Origin: Pseudoalteromonas luteoviolacea S2607
GTDB taxonomy: Bacteria > Pseudomonadota > Gammaproteobacteria > Enterobacterales > Alteromonadaceae
Direction of reading: 5' to 3'
Assembly: GCF_001625575.1 (NCBI RefSeq)
Contig: NZ_AUXV01000008.1
Location: 124,001-188,000 of the forward strand
DNA length: 64,000 nucleotides
Made by a program: the position numbers and the translations under genes. Below, in pieces: positions 40,901 through 49,123 of the stretch (positions are counted from its first letter, which is position 1; every line of letters begins with the position of its first letter). The notes beneath the pieces were generated by a model that had not been told where the DNA came from, ran no database searches, and saw only the letters and a program-made list of their open reading frames with translations.

Positions 40901-41537
40901 GGAAAAACAAGCAGAAAAACATGAGGCTCGTATTTATGCAGCAGGTTTTTCTCAGCTACAAAAACAAACTGTACTTGCACTTGAAAGTGCAAAAAATGCA
41001 TATCAATCAAGCACACAAAGGTTAATAAGTGAAGATGCTGGCATTGTATTATTGTGGCCATTTTTAGAGACCTTGTTTCGCAAATTTGAACTGCTTTACG
41101 AAGATGAATCTGACGAAGTGACATTTTGCAATGAACAGTGCCAGCAAAAGGCGCATCAACTACTCTGCAGTTTGGTGAGTACAGATCAGCAAGACAATGA
41201 AACCTATGCAATCAATGCGTTGCTTGGTTTACCGCTAGACCACTTTTATGAGTATAGCGAACCATTAACTGAAGCTGAGTCTTCTGAACTCGATAGATTG
41301 TTATACGTTGCAATTACTCGTTGGGAAGCGCTCAAAGGAATGCCAGTTAATGTATTTAGGGAGATGTTTTTGCATCGAAACGGTGAAGTTAACCTGACTT
41401 CAAATGGTGTAAGCATTGTTGTAGAGACTAAGCCTCAAGATATTTTAATGATGAAATTGCCTTGGGGTTTAGGTATCGCTCAATTGCCTTGGCTAGGAAA
41501 TGATCTTGTCAACATCGAGTGGCAGTACGGCGTGTAA
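37956..41537 (+). CDS. eCIS tape measure protein, Afp14-like (1193 aa)
   Basis: ATG 37956, two bases after the fibre stop. The C-terminal 95 residues carry the signature of the contractile injection system tape-measure family: PLTEAESSELDRLL, AITRWEALKGMPVNVFREMF, L-H-R-N-G-E-V-N-L, then LMMKLPWGLGIAQLPWLGND. The N-terminus has the beta-strand/acidic ELPDIDLKAL region also seen in this family. The bulk is alpha-helical with many coiled-coil heptads (for example around 420-470 and 690-800). It fixes tube length by spanning the growing tube, as Afp14 does. Its position after the fibre gene differs from a simple Afp order only in that no ATPase follows. Confidence 0.88.
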   Translation: MKLAIAQIGADIEAPSSLIDSGQYSVSALESLLKEWLHHAMNQLQLDVSEAALLKGDEISLDDISIELPDIDLKALQADPKGYFERVFSPIIRRVLKHSIEAQLKAQNSATSFEANGLISNVVDIDFTHLDEKVMDCLKAAFFKCIAENKSVFLNLIASAEWPAVRSGFIKAMSVEAQQIASFIDVFIGESTTVNIMDIVKKLSVKERYLFWLDIESVYCAMKNSQSQQQTHLKVLVSAYSCFANNNEFDRPTLNRVVSVLQRPQSELKLLKTWFAIKSSSQVTSNDRRTLARIANGVLSNSSVEEDLTYIIQRALTQTSLKDILQAFSSDTGFNGVDEMSLGSQEKRVLMPLYQQFKQGFRSSYFALQKLNKLLIGRGEHQELLQFDSKKWLSFFAEVDALSELPQPICKLLQHIKKAVIYQKSRAEKQSRKVDYLLKLVKRELQAIDKAPERLLNYIYANRIRALVCTLDSAPAAILQKLQNHCSAVRILGAPLQQNVNLKGYTELLNELSYWLVEKKHEVTQDCGITQLQSEALVELSEVPKLYNELDSETYVELGSITDEAAAQTQTTLACAVELQGPLSKLIAKQQTRYFERAQVSQYRLALSVIKQGLNLADKALLETQILGANTQALALLVRKYGTLQLKAQNLESDDVAKTNTYANQQFECEAVKELSLLCKTLRTATHTGCMALEKRVTSQRAKEESLRSLDHSALTDVQLTMAQNNLAIGQLKHAQLFEVLTRIRRYLSTLEQQLESIAQAVSLRDIHQLAVELSLCFISWRTLLNENDVSEIAEEVSRTIDKGLLKLQRLQKRIHVLNPYLENLTQKTSSWWGGLLHRSVDALTNLYAMDLDVNIASERDVIMESSSSQYIESEAQSDTSQNYAPADLLIDLVSIQSASSYHEVQQTLTQFIDGIEERLSKIKLSTLTTHLGEAQSAAQGAELTREDSSYESRNHSLFKTEQFYSSAKRIVAQSKALIKRLEKQAEKHEARIYAAGFSQLQKQTVLALESAKNAYQSSTQRLISEDAGIVLLWPFLETLFRKFELLYEDESDEVTFCNEQCQQKAHQLLCSLVSTDQQDNETYAINALLGLPLDHFYEYSEPLTEAESSELDRLLYVAITRWEALKGMPVNVFREMFLHRNGEVNLTSNGVSIVVETKPQDILMMKLPWGLGIAQLPWLGNDLVNIEWQYGV

Positions 41538-41762
41538 TTTGCGGCGGGCCCTTCTATAAAATTGGAGCATGCAAGAGAGAATCTGAATCTTTTGCATGTT
41601 CTCGTCTTTTAAAAATTCACTAATTGCGCCTGCGCGCGTTTTAAAAAAAACAATAATAGCGGACTGAAGTAAATTTTGGTCCTTCAACCCACCAACGGCA
41701 AGGTATCAAACGGGTTGGTATCACCCAAGTTTAACCAACCTTAATTTAAAATGGAGAAGTGT

Positions 41763-42338
41763 ATGCCTGTAAATAATTATTCAAACTTACGCGCCCTGAT
41801 TGAAGAGCACCAGGTGCGTCAACAGCAGTATCAAGTAGCTGAATCTAAAGTACAATCTTACTTGGACTATAATCGACATAGTCTTTTACAGCACTTGAAT
41901 AGCCTATTTGAAAACAGAGTGCTGCCGCATTTAGAAACAGCAAAAGCACTCTTGGTCGAGCAAGGGTATACAGCTTCAATTGAAATTGAAAAGCAAACAT
42001 TGCACGAAGGGGATTCAGCCATCGAAGTGATAAGTCAGGTCACTTTGCTGTTTTCAGGTAACCAAGCAGAGCCAGATATTGGACTAAATCGGTTACTTAT
42101 TTTTACGCGACCTAATCATTCTTTTATCTACTCCAAGTACCTGACGGAACTGGTCACAAGTCAGGTTCAGCCACTATTTTTTGCTGATGAGTTTTACTAC
42201 AAAAATGTTCCTGCGCCAGAGCTTCATTTTCCTCATTGGCCTTGCCCGCCAAACTTTGAAGACCATAGTGAGTTTAAGTCGATGCTATCAGATTTTTTGA
42301 GCCTGGTATTTTTACAAATTCGAGGCAAATTAAGTTAG
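41763..42338 (+). CDS. Unrecognised eCIS-locus protein (191 aa)
   Basis: The ATG at 41763 is preferred because GGAGA lies just before it; an in-frame ATG at 41751 overlaps that site. 191 residues: a helical first half with heptads (LIEEHQVRQQQYQVAESKV), then a beta strand, and a C-terminal part with several aromatic residues (LHFPHWPCPP, then FEDHSEF). No signal peptide. I recognise no family. By place, after the tape measure and where Afp loci have the ATPase and cap genes, it may be a replacement for the tube cap, but the sequence is not like Afp16. Upstream, a CATGCAA/TTGCATG hairpin (41568-41598) separates it from the tape measure gene. Confidence 0.65.
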   Translation: MPVNNYSNLRALIEEHQVRQQQYQVAESKVQSYLDYNRHSLLQHLNSLFENRVLPHLETAKALLVEQGYTASIEIEKQTLHEGDSAIEVISQVTLLFSGNQAEPDIGLNRLLIFTRPNHSFIYSKYLTELVTSQVQPLFFADEFYYKNVPAPELHFPHWPCPPNFEDHSEFKSMLSDFLSLVFLQIRGKLS

Positions 42339-42416
42339 TGATATAACCGAGTGAAAAACCATTCACACAAGCCACCGATATGCGTCAGCAGTTAAGTTGA
42401 ATCAAAAGGTGGCTCC

Positions 42417-42908
42417 ATGGCGAATTATCAAAAAGCATTTCAGTATGCATTTAACTTAGAATCAACAGATCCAAATGAAACCTTATTCGGGTTAAAAAGC
42501 TTAGCCCTGTGGCAAACGCTTAGCATGCATGGATTTTCTCACGAGGAGATATCAGCACTGTGCGAAGACCTTTACATGTTTGAACTTTGGCAAGTGTTAA
42601 AAGGGGCGAAAATTTACGATCAAAAGACCGCAGGATTGCTATTGCTCGTTGCATCCAAAGGGCTGTTAGGTGAGTTGTTGGCTGAAATGCAATGTTATTT
42701 AGGTATCAAGCAAAGTCGTGAAATGTGCGATACAACGATTGGACATATCAACAGAATGTCAGCATCAAAGTTACAGCAATGGCTGTTTGCTAGCGTGGCA
42801 TACTTTGAACTGGTGAGGCAAAAACAAGCGCTCATTAAAGTAAAAACAGGGATAGAGCATGCCGAGAAGGGTGAAATAATTCCCAATATCGGTATATTAT
42901 CGGTATAA
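42417..42908 (+). CDS. Unrecognised all-helical eCIS-locus protein (163 aa)
   Basis: ATG 42417 with AAAGGTGG upstream. 163 residues, almost entirely alpha-helical (FSHEEISALCEDLYMFELWQ, TAGLLLLVASKGLLGELLAE), with no membrane segment long enough to be sure of and no signal peptide. I see no catalytic motif. The gene lies between an unknown helical protein and the lysozyme. A chaperone or assembly factor for the particle is a reasonable guess from its location and all-alpha character. It is not recognisable as an AAA+ ATPase: there is no Walker A or B motif. Confidence 0.6.
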   Translation: MANYQKAFQYAFNLESTDPNETLFGLKSLALWQTLSMHGFSHEEISALCEDLYMFELWQVLKGAKIYDQKTAGLLLLVASKGLLGELLAEMQCYLGIKQSREMCDTTIGHINRMSASKLQQWLFASVAYFELVRQKQALIKVKTGIEHAEKGEIIPNIGILSV

Positions 42909-42961
42909 AACATTGGCTCGACTTGCGTGCGGGCTGAAAGAGCAGTGAATTAGGGATTAAA

Positions 42962-43567
42962 ATGGCTATACAATTACCAAATATAGGGCGATTCACATTT
43001 GAACAGGAAGGACAAGAGGGTGGGCGCTACCATAGCCGTATTCTGCATGTACCCACCAATGGGTCTGGCCTAACTATTGGCCGCGGCTTTGATTTAAAAC
43101 ATCGTAAACCCGAAGAAGTTTTTTCTGTACTTTCTGAAGCCGGTGTTTGCTTAAAAGATGCTAAATTACTTTCAACTGCGGCTGGTTTATTTGGTGACAC
43201 GGCTAGAAAGTTCATTGAGAAAAACGGTCTTCAAGAGTTTGAAGTCAGCCATCAAGAACAGATCAATTTATTTGAAAAGACCTATTTGGACATGGAAAGA
43301 GATGTGAAGCGGATTTGCGATAAAGCAGATTGCGTTGAAGCTTATGGTGCGGTGCACTGGGAAAATTTAAACCCAAAAATCAAAGATATCCTAATAGACT
43401 TAAGATATCGTGGTGATTACACACCAACTACACGACGAAGAATTCAACGTTATGTCGCACAAAATGACTTAGCATCTTTTAGTAAAGAAATGTCGGATAA
43501 AGAGCTTTGGAATAAAGTACCAAGAGAGCGATTTAAACAACGTCTCGCTTATTTACTCGAAAGCTAA
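42962..43567 (+). CDS. T4-lysozyme-type muramidase, pesticin-like (201 aa)
   Basis: ATG 42962. 201 residues. FTFEQEGQEGGRYHSRILHV followed by GLTIGRGFDLKH is the T4-lysozyme/pesticin active-site arrangement: Glu-16 matches T4 Glu-11 and Thr-38 matches T4 Thr-26 (T-I-G-x-G). A typical D-x-G or H at the middle position is not certain. No signal peptide, so without a holin it must reach peptidoglycan by lysis, injection or tail-tip exposure. In eCIS loci such enzymes are thought to release particles or cut a path through peptidoglycan. Its position as last gene of the locus, before a strong terminator hairpin, fits late expression. Confidence 0.85.
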   Translation: MAIQLPNIGRFTFEQEGQEGGRYHSRILHVPTNGSGLTIGRGFDLKHRKPEEVFSVLSEAGVCLKDAKLLSTAAGLFGDTARKFIEKNGLQEFEVSHQEQINLFEKTYLDMERDVKRICDKADCVEAYGAVHWENLNPKIKDILIDLRYRGDYTPTTRRRIQRYVAQNDLASFSKEMSDKELWNKVPRERFKQRLAYLLES

Positions 43568-43612
43568 CACTGCGCATTGTGACTGGTATTGATGAGGTGA
43601 TCTGCATCGACA

Positions 43613-43651
43613 GCTTGTGCCCAAAACCTCTTTTGGGTTTTTGGCACAAGC
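43613..43651 (+). terminator. Strong hairpin closing the eCIS region
   Basis: GCTTGTGCC (43613-43621) pairs with GGCACAAGC (43643-43651), and the inner CAAAACC with GGGTTTTTG, giving a long stem with a small TCTTTT loop. No T-tract follows, so it may act as a terminator in either direction or as an mRNA end barrier. It lies between the lysozyme and the convergent small secreted protein. Confidence 0.65.
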
Positions 43652-43683
43652 GAAGAATCAAAGCGTCAAGTCGCCATAACCCA

Positions 43684-43956
43684 TTATCTTAATATGTGAT
43701 ACTGATAAATATACACGCCGCCGGGCGCCCATCCACCAGGGCCTGCAATTGTCCAACTTGGCGGACAGTTTTGCCAAGATCGCACAGTTTTTGTTTCCCA
43801 AAGTGGTGCTGTCGAGTCGCTGTGTGCTGCGGTTAGCTTATAATAACAGACTTTTTGCGTTGCACTTGTACTAACGTTTTCAGTCGCTGTTGCACTTGTG
43901 CTAAATGCGGTGATACCTGCAACCAACGCAGCGCTTATAAATACACTTTTTTTCAT
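43684..43956 (-). CDS. Small secreted protein (90 aa)
   Basis: 90 residues, ATG 43956. A clear signal peptide (MKKSVFISAALVAGITAFST, cleavage near SATA) precedes a 66-residue mature part with two cysteines (probably one disulfide), a K-V-C-Y-Y-K strand and the closing W-T-I-A-G-P-G-G-W-A-P-G-G-V-Y segment, rich in glycine and aromatics. No family recognised. It is the last lineage-specific gene before glnS and is convergent with the eCIS run. The small size and export suggest a periplasmic or extracellular peptide-like protein, of unknown function. Confidence 0.7.
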   Translation of the reverse strand: MKKSVFISAALVAGITAFSTSATATENVSTSATQKVCYYKLTAAHSDSTAPLWETKTVRSWQNCPPSWTIAGPGGWAPGGVYIYQYHILR

Positions 43957-44474
43957 CTTATTTCCTTGATTAATATCTACTAGATATGGAGGGCTATCTT
44001 TTCATTTCGTCTTAGTCAGACCTTGTAACTAAAACATAAACTGAATACAAAGTGAACAACGTCAACATGGGAACTTTTCAAGTTACAATGCGTTGCTATC
44101 TTATATGGGTTAATTTGCGTAAATGGCTCTAAAGAGCTTTGTCTTTTGTATAAAGAAGATCGCTCTATTTTTACGTATTTCCTGCCGGTACTTTGAAAGT
44201 TGCGCACACATCAAAATGAACTCACTACGTAGGTTAAGTTCCATCAAACTTATATGCTCTTCTTGCTATGTTGCAATACTTGAAATCTTCGCTGCAAGGA
44301 CACATAACAAAAGCCTAAGCAAATAAACTGGCTGCAAAATAGTCTGTAATTTGCTCAGTGTTTAAAAAACACTAAATAAATGGGCTTTAACAGTAGATAA
44401 GCGCTGTAAGTTACCAAATTATTTTGTAATAATGCCTCAGTTAACAAGCTACATATTCAGAGGAAAGACCTCCT
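43957..44474. other. Intergenic region between secreted-protein gene and glnS
   Basis: 518 bases with no supported gene; a 67-codon frame at 44123-44326 has no ribosome-binding site or recognisable content. A perfect inverted repeat, TTGTAACT (44023-44030) / AGTTACAA (44091-44098), and AGTGTTT-AAA-AAACACT (44357-44373) before glnS are the only structures seen. This is the boundary between the eCIS-bearing region and the conserved glnS neighbourhood; no tRNA gene or direct repeat marks it. Confidence 0.45.
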
Positions 44475-46136
44475 ATGGCGGATACAGAGAATCGCCCAAC
44501 TAATTTCATTAGAAATATTATTGACGGGGATCTGGCAAGCGGTAAACACGCGTCAACCCATACGCGTTTCCCGCCAGAACCTAATGGTTTTTTGCACATA
44601 GGCCACGCTAAGTCTATCTGCCTGAACTTTGGGATAGCACAAGATTATAAAGGTCTTTGTAATCTTCGTTTCGATGATACGAATCCAGAAAAAGAAGACA
44701 TCGATTATGTGCACTCTATTCAGGAAGATGTGAAGTGGTTAGGCTTTGATTGGGATGGTGAGGTTTGTTACTCATCAAACTATTTTGACGCTTTATACGG
44801 CTATGCGGTTGAGCTTATTGAAAAAGGCTTAGCGTATGTTTGTTTCCTATCTCCAGAGCAAGCTCGCGAGTATCGCGGCACGCTAACTGAGCCTGGAAAA
44901 AATAGCCCACATAGAGATACATCTGTTGAAGAAAACTTAGCGCTGTTCGAAAAAATGAGAAGCGGTGAGTTTAAAGAAGGCGAATGTGTATTACGTGCAA
45001 AAATTGATATGGCGAGTTCATTCATGGTTTTGCGCGATCCAATTATTTACAGAATTCGTTTTGCACATCACCATCAAACGGGTGACAAGTGGTGCATTTA
45101 CCCTATGTACGACTTCACACACTGTATCTCTGACGCACTTGAAGGCATTACACATTCACTGTGTACGCTAGAGTTCCAAGATAATCGTCGCCTTTATGAC
45201 TGGGTGCTTGAGAATATCAGTATTGAGTGTCAGCCTCAGCAAATTGAGTTTTCACGCTTAAACCTTGAATATACGGTTATGTCAAAGCGTAAACTGAATG
45301 ACCTGGTTGAAAACGGTCAAGTTGAAGGGTGGGATGACCCGCGTATGCCAACAATTGCTGGTTTACGCCGCCGTGGTTACACGCCTGCATCAATTCGTGA
45401 GTTTTGTAAGCGTATTGGTATTACTAAGCAAGATAATATGGTCGAAATGGGAATGCTTGAAGCGTGTATCCGTGACGACCTGAATGAAAATGCTCCACGT
45501 GCGATGGCTGTACTTGACCCGGTTAAGATCGTTATCGAAAACTATGATGCTGATAAAGTTGAAATGCTTGCAGCACCAAACCACCCAACGCTAGACATGG
45601 GTGAACGTGAGCTGCCATTTACCAAAGAAATCTTTATTGAACGTGAAGATTTCCGCGTAGAAGCAAACAAAAAGTTTAAACGACTGGTATTAGGTAAAGA
45701 GGTGCGTCTACGCAACGCTTATGTGATTAAAGCGGAGCGTATTGAAGAAGATGACGCTGGCAATATTACAACGATTTACTGTACTTACGACGATGAAACT
45801 TTAGGTAAAAACCCTACTGATGGTCGCAAAGTAAAAGGTGTGATCCACTGGGTATCAGCGACACACTGTATTGAAGCGGAAGTGCGTCAATACGACCGTT
45901 TATTCAGTGTTCCAAACCCAGCGGCTGCAGAGGACTTTACAGCGACGTTAAACCCTGACTCATTGCTTATTATCAACAATGCTAAGCTAGAGCCATCTTT
46001 AGCGAAAGCCGATGCTGAGCAAGGCTTCCAGTTTGAGCGACTTGGTTATTATAGCCGCGATAATAAAGCAGAGAAGTTAACTTTTAACCAGACGGTTGGG
46101 TTAAGAGATTCTTGGGCAAAAATTGAAAAAGCATAA
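44475..46136 (+). CDS. glnS: Glutaminyl-tRNA synthetase
   Basis: 553 residues, almost exactly the E. coli length. Class I aminoacyl-tRNA synthetase that attaches glutamine to tRNA-Gln in the cytoplasm. [18 protein letters not shown] contains the HIGH ATP-binding motif and VMSKRKL the KMSKS-type loop; the C-terminal beta-barrels for anticodon binding are present. ATG 44475 with AGAGGAAAG upstream. It marks the return to core chromosomal synteny (glnS close to fur-fldA, as in E. coli) and is followed by a strong terminator. Confidence 0.98.
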   Translation: MADTENRPTNFIRNIIDGDLASGKHASTHTRFPPEPNGFLHIGHAKSICLNFGIAQDYKGLCNLRFDDTNPEKEDIDYVHSIQEDVKWLGFDWDGEVCYSSNYFDALYGYAVELIEKGLAYVCFLSPEQAREYRGTLTEPGKNSPHRDTSVEENLALFEKMRSGEFKEGECVLRAKIDMASSFMVLRDPIIYRIRFAHHHQTGDKWCIYPMYDFTHCISDALEGITHSLCTLEFQDNRRLYDWVLENISIECQPQQIEFSRLNLEYTVMSKRKLNDLVENGQVEGWDDPRMPTIAGLRRRGYTPASIREFCKRIGITKQDNMVEMGMLEACIRDDLNENAPRAMAVLDPVKIVIENYDADKVEMLAAPNHPTLDMGERELPFTKEIFIEREDFRVEANKKFKRLVLGKEVRLRNAYVIKAERIEEDDAGNITTIYCTYDDETLGKNPTDGRKVKGVIHWVSATHCIEAEVRQYDRLFSVPNPAAAEDFTATLNPDSLLIINNAKLEPSLAKADAEQGFQFERLGYYSRDNKAEKLTFNQTVGLRDSWAKIEKA

Positions 46137-46167
46137 CGCTTAGCAATTATACTTTGCAGTAATTGAT

Positions 46168-46198
46168 AAAAAAGGTCGACAAATGTCGGCCTTTTTTT
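46168..46198 (+). terminator. glnS terminator
   Basis: AAAAAAGGTCGACA (46168-46181) pairs over 14 bases (one G-T) with TGTCGGCCTTTTTT (46184-46197) around an AA loop. It lies 31 bases after the glnS stop and is preceded and followed by A/T tracts, so it is functional for the plus strand and possibly both. Confidence 0.92.
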
Positions 46199-46235
46199 CA
46201 ATATATTCATCATATTAGTTTGAGAAGCACTCACC

Positions 46236-48050
46236 GTGAGTAAACAGTCAATTCATAATTTTTATATCAATGAGCAGCAATCTATTTATTTGTTGTCCCA
46301 TCATGATGCTAAAAAGCACCGCCAATGGCTGAATATATGCAAAAAGCAGTTAAGTTTGCTCGGTTACCAAGGCGTTGAGTTAATCGGCTCGGGGGCTTTT
46401 GGCTTTGTATTTGCGGGCGTTGAAGAAGGCGGTGCAGAGTGGGTATTTAAGTTCTCACGTATTACCCTAGCACAAAGCGTTCGCGACAGGCTTGAAGATG
46501 AAGCTTACATGTTATCTCAGATTGATAACCCGATGGTCCCAGAGTTTTTTGCGTTTGAGCGAGTAAAAAAGCAGGGCATTTTAATGATGGCCCGTGCTAA
46601 AGGCGAAGACCTTGAACAGATTTCAATTAAGCAAGGTCGATTCAGCGCACGTGATCTTGTACAGCTGGCTCTAAAACTTCGAAACGTGTTAGTGGACCTG
46701 CGCGAGCGAAAAAATGGCATGTCACCTCAGCCTGTTGTTCATGGTGATATCAAGCCTTCAAATATAGTCTGGGATCAAGCCTCAGATGCTTTTTCGCTGG
46801 TGGACTGGGGAAGCTCCGTTTATGCACAAGTGGATGTACACGGAGAGCCAATTGCAAGCAATATTATGGATTTAATGTCGTCTGACGTTGCCAGTACCAA
46901 TGCGCGAATGGGGGATGTCTACTTCATCGGAGATGAGCAAATGTCCGGCGCGCGCTCTTCCCCTCGATTTGATGAACAAGGCGTTGCTTCGACTATCTAT
47001 GCGCTGGCAAGTGCGCAGTCATGTCGCTTTGGTGCTAGTGTGATCCCAGCTGCAAGCTTGGGGTTGCCAAAGGAGTTTGCTCGCGTTATAGATGGAATGC
47101 TAAGTAAAGACAAAGAAGTGAGAGATCAGGCAGGCGATTACTTTATGCGTAATATGCCGGCAATGGCAAAAGTATATTTACCCAACCTAGACATGCCGCA
47201 AAGCAAAGCGCCAATTCCCTTTTGGATAACGCACTTACAGGAACAACCTGATACCGTAGTATATAGTTCACGCAAACAGTTTTTACGCAGGGCTGATCAC
47301 AATCAACAATTGTTAGATGTTAATGATGCTCAATTAGATAGGTATTACAAAGAGTTTTTGTTTGATACTGGAGATACAGAAAAAGCTTTCTTAGCATCTA
47401 TTAGTCGATTGGCAAAATACCCCGTGGTAGGGGGGTTGAGTTTTCATTGGCAAGAAGAGTCTGTATATGTTGAGTCGAGCTTGATGCTAAATGACGAATC
47501 GTTAAATGAGGCATTCTCTGATGCTGTCAGTGCTACGGTGATGCTGGCACAGGGAATAGAGCAAAAGGGGCTATTTAAATGTTGTCTGTTTGATGCTCGA
47601 CAAACAATTCAATTACAGCGAGATGACACTGGCGCCTATATATTTGAAAATTTACCAGAGCTACAATACAGCGTTAGCCACGTAGCCGCGTCGGAAGTGA
47701 CCCGCCCGCACTCGTACTTTGAAGATGGTAAAGACCCCGATGAGCAACTCAACTTACCCAAGCAAATCATCCAGTGCGTGTTTGAATTAAATAAAATTCA
47801 TCATACGGGTTGTATTATATTTGAGTCACTGAGTGACCGATTGAAAATCCACTATTACTATCGACTGTTAGATGCAGCACAAGAAGAGAAGTTTTCAGCT
47901 TTGTTACGTGAGATAATTCAGTACACGGTGAGTATTCAAGATTATGGTGTAGCTGGGTTTATGAAACTACCTTATAAAAATACGCGTGAGTTTTCGCTGT
48001 GCCCTCGGCAACCTGAACACTTTTATCCCAAAAACCCCAAAAGAAACTGA
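46236..48050 (+). CDS. Serine/threonine-kinase-like protein (604 aa)
   Basis: GTG start at 46236; 604 residues. Residues about 40-300 are a protein kinase fold: glycine loop GSGAFGFVF (51-59), likely ATP-anchoring lysine in WVFKFS (Lys-72), catalytic loop HGDIKPSNI (169-177), and D-W-G (190-192) in place of the usual D-F-G. The HGD variant of the catalytic loop is known from active kinases. The last 300 residues match no family I know. No transmembrane segment or PASTA domain. It is lineage-specific between glnS and fur. Its substrate is unknown. The preceding 99-base gap holds the glnS terminator, so it has its own promoter. Confidence 0.8.
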   Translation: MSKQSIHNFYINEQQSIYLLSHHDAKKHRQWLNICKKQLSLLGYQGVELIGSGAFGFVFAGVEEGGAEWVFKFSRITLAQSVRDRLEDEAYMLSQIDNPMVPEFFAFERVKKQGILMMARAKGEDLEQISIKQGRFSARDLVQLALKLRNVLVDLRERKNGMSPQPVVHGDIKPSNIVWDQASDAFSLVDWGSSVYAQVDVHGEPIASNIMDLMSSDVASTNARMGDVYFIGDEQMSGARSSPRFDEQGVASTIYALASAQSCRFGASVIPAASLGLPKEFARVIDGMLSKDKEVRDQAGDYFMRNMPAMAKVYLPNLDMPQSKAPIPFWITHLQEQPDTVVYSSRKQFLRRADHNQQLLDVNDAQLDRYYKEFLFDTGDTEKAFLASISRLAKYPVVGGLSFHWQEESVYVESSLMLNDESLNEAFSDAVSATVMLAQGIEQKGLFKCCLFDARQTIQLQRDDTGAYIFENLPELQYSVSHVAASEVTRPHSYFEDGKDPDEQLNLPKQIIQCVFELNKIHHTGCIIFESLSDRLKIHYYYRLLDAAQEEKFSALLREIIQYTVSIQDYGVAGFMKLPYKNTREFSLCPRQPEHFYPKNPKRN

Positions 48051-48189
48051 ATAGACACAGTGCATATAAGGGGAGTTGAGGCGAACGCTATATGCCTAAA
48101 CTAGAGTAGTTAATTTCTTCATAGTATATGACGAATTGTCAATTGTAATTCTCAGTTGCTTGTAGCACCCTTTGTTTAAAGGAGGAATT

Positions 48190-48495
48190 ATGGACAAAGA
48201 GAAAAGGCAGGAGATCTTAACCTTAAGTTGGGGGATCCATGACGAAGTAGAGCAGGCAATAGTACGTCACAAAGCAGTTCAAGGAGACGACTCATGGCCA
48301 GAAAAGCAGCGTTTGCTAATAGCAGACATGTCCCTTCACTTATTACAAACCGCGCTAAAGCCGGAGCCCATGTGTAAAGATAAGCTGAAAAACAATCTAA
48401 ATGCGATACTAACGTTGTCAGACGATTTTGTGACTGAGGTGGATTTAAAGCGCGTTGCGGACGCTTTGTACGGGCTAGAGAAAACCACAACCTAG
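48190..48495 (+). CDS. Small hypothetical protein (101 aa)
   Basis: The ATG at 48190 is strongly supported by AAAGGAGGAATT just upstream (the frame extends to 48172 as TTG). 101 residues, mostly helical: SWGIHDEVEQAIVRHKAVQG, then a LLIADMSLHLLQTAL helix and a final DLKRVADALYGLE helix. Soluble, no signal peptide, no recognised family. A well-formed ribosome-binding site and regular codon use indicate that it is a real gene. It lies convergent with fur. Confidence 0.7.
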   Translation: MDKEKRQEILTLSWGIHDEVEQAIVRHKAVQGDDSWPEKQRLLIADMSLHLLQTALKPEPMCKDKLKNNLNAILTLSDDFVTEVDLKRVADALYGLEKTTT

Positions 48496-48510
48496 GTATG
48501 ATTTACCCAT

Positions 48511-48537
48511 AAAAAAAGCCAGCTTAGTGCTGGCTTT
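48511..48537. terminator. Terminator between the small gene and fur
   Basis: AAAGCCAGC (48515-48523), loop TTAGT, GCTGGCTTT (48529-48537). An A7 run at 48511-48517 gives a T-tract on the minus strand, so it is chiefly the fur terminator, usable in both directions. A further TAATAGC/GCTATTA hairpin (48545-48564) abuts the fur stop. Confidence 0.88.
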
Positions 48538-48564
48538 AATATCGTAATAGCTTTTACGCTATTA

Positions 48565-49008
48565 TTATTCTTCCGACTCAGTAAACTTTCTGCAAGCTTC
48601 CTCATCAACGCACTCACCGTACAAGTACAAAGAGTGGTTGGTCAGCTTGATGCCATTGCTAGTTGCAATTTCAACCTGACGAGTTTCGATGACGTCATCT
48701 TCAAATTCAATAACTTTACCGCACTTTAAGCATACCAAGTGATCATGGTGTGTGCTGCCCGATAATTCAAAAACAGATTTTCCGCCTTCGAAGTGGTGAC
48801 GAGTCACAATACCAGCGTCATCAAATTGGTTTAAAACACGGTATACAGTAGCAAGGCCAATTTCTTCGCCCTTGTCTAATAAAATCTTGTATACGTCTTC
48901 AGCGCTGATGTGTTGATTTTCTGGAGATTGTAAAATCTCTAGAATTTTAATACGCGGTAAGGTGACTTTTAAGCCCGCCTTTTTAAGCTCTAAGTTGTGA
49001 TCAGTCAT
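48565..49008 (-). CDS. fur: Ferric uptake regulator
   Basis: 147 residues (E. coli Fur 148). An N-terminal winged helix (LPRIKILEILQ, then ATVYRVLNQFD recognition helix), the HHDH metal site (STHHDHLVCLKCGKV) and a C-terminal C-x4-C site (GECVDEEAC). Dimeric Fe2+-dependent repressor of iron-uptake genes in the cytoplasm. Adjacent to fldA in the same orientation, as in E. coli. The 115-base gap upstream carries two copies of TTCTTAAGAATAA. Confidence 0.97.
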   Translation of the reverse strand: MTDHNLELKKAGLKVTLPRIKILEILQSPENQHISAEDVYKILLDKGEEIGLATVYRVLNQFDDAGIVTRHHFEGGKSVFELSGSTHHDHLVCLKCGKVIEFEDDVIETRQVEIATSNGIKLTNHSLYLYGECVDEEACRKFTESEE

Positions 49009-49042
49009 TTAATCTGTCTCAATCTAATTTCTTTTACTTCAA

Positions 49043-49079
49043 TTCTTAAGAATAAGCACGACCTTTTTCTTAAGAATAA
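49043..49079. repeat. Two copies of a palindromic box upstream of fur
   Basis: TTCTTAAGAATAA occurs at 49043-49055 and again at 49067-49079, 24 bases apart. Each contains the 10-base palindrome TTCTTAAGAA. They lie in the fldA-fur interval, 35-71 bases before the fur start, a position expected for a promoter or operator. They are not a canonical Fur box, though the half-site resembles one in part. Confidence 0.6.
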
Positions 49080-49123
49080 CGTGCACGGGCAACAAGTCAA
49101 AGCTTGTTTTAATAATTCAAGAA

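Noticed and set aside
37956..41537. The 1193-aa helical protein as a cytoplasmic coiled-coil or motor protein
   Set aside because: The C-terminal block with W-E-A-L-K-G, F-L-H-R-N-G and L-P-W-G-L-G is that of the eCIS tape measure family, so it is called as such.
44123..44326. 67-aa ORF between the small secreted protein and glnS
   Set aside because: No ribosome-binding site, atypical composition and no recognisable content.
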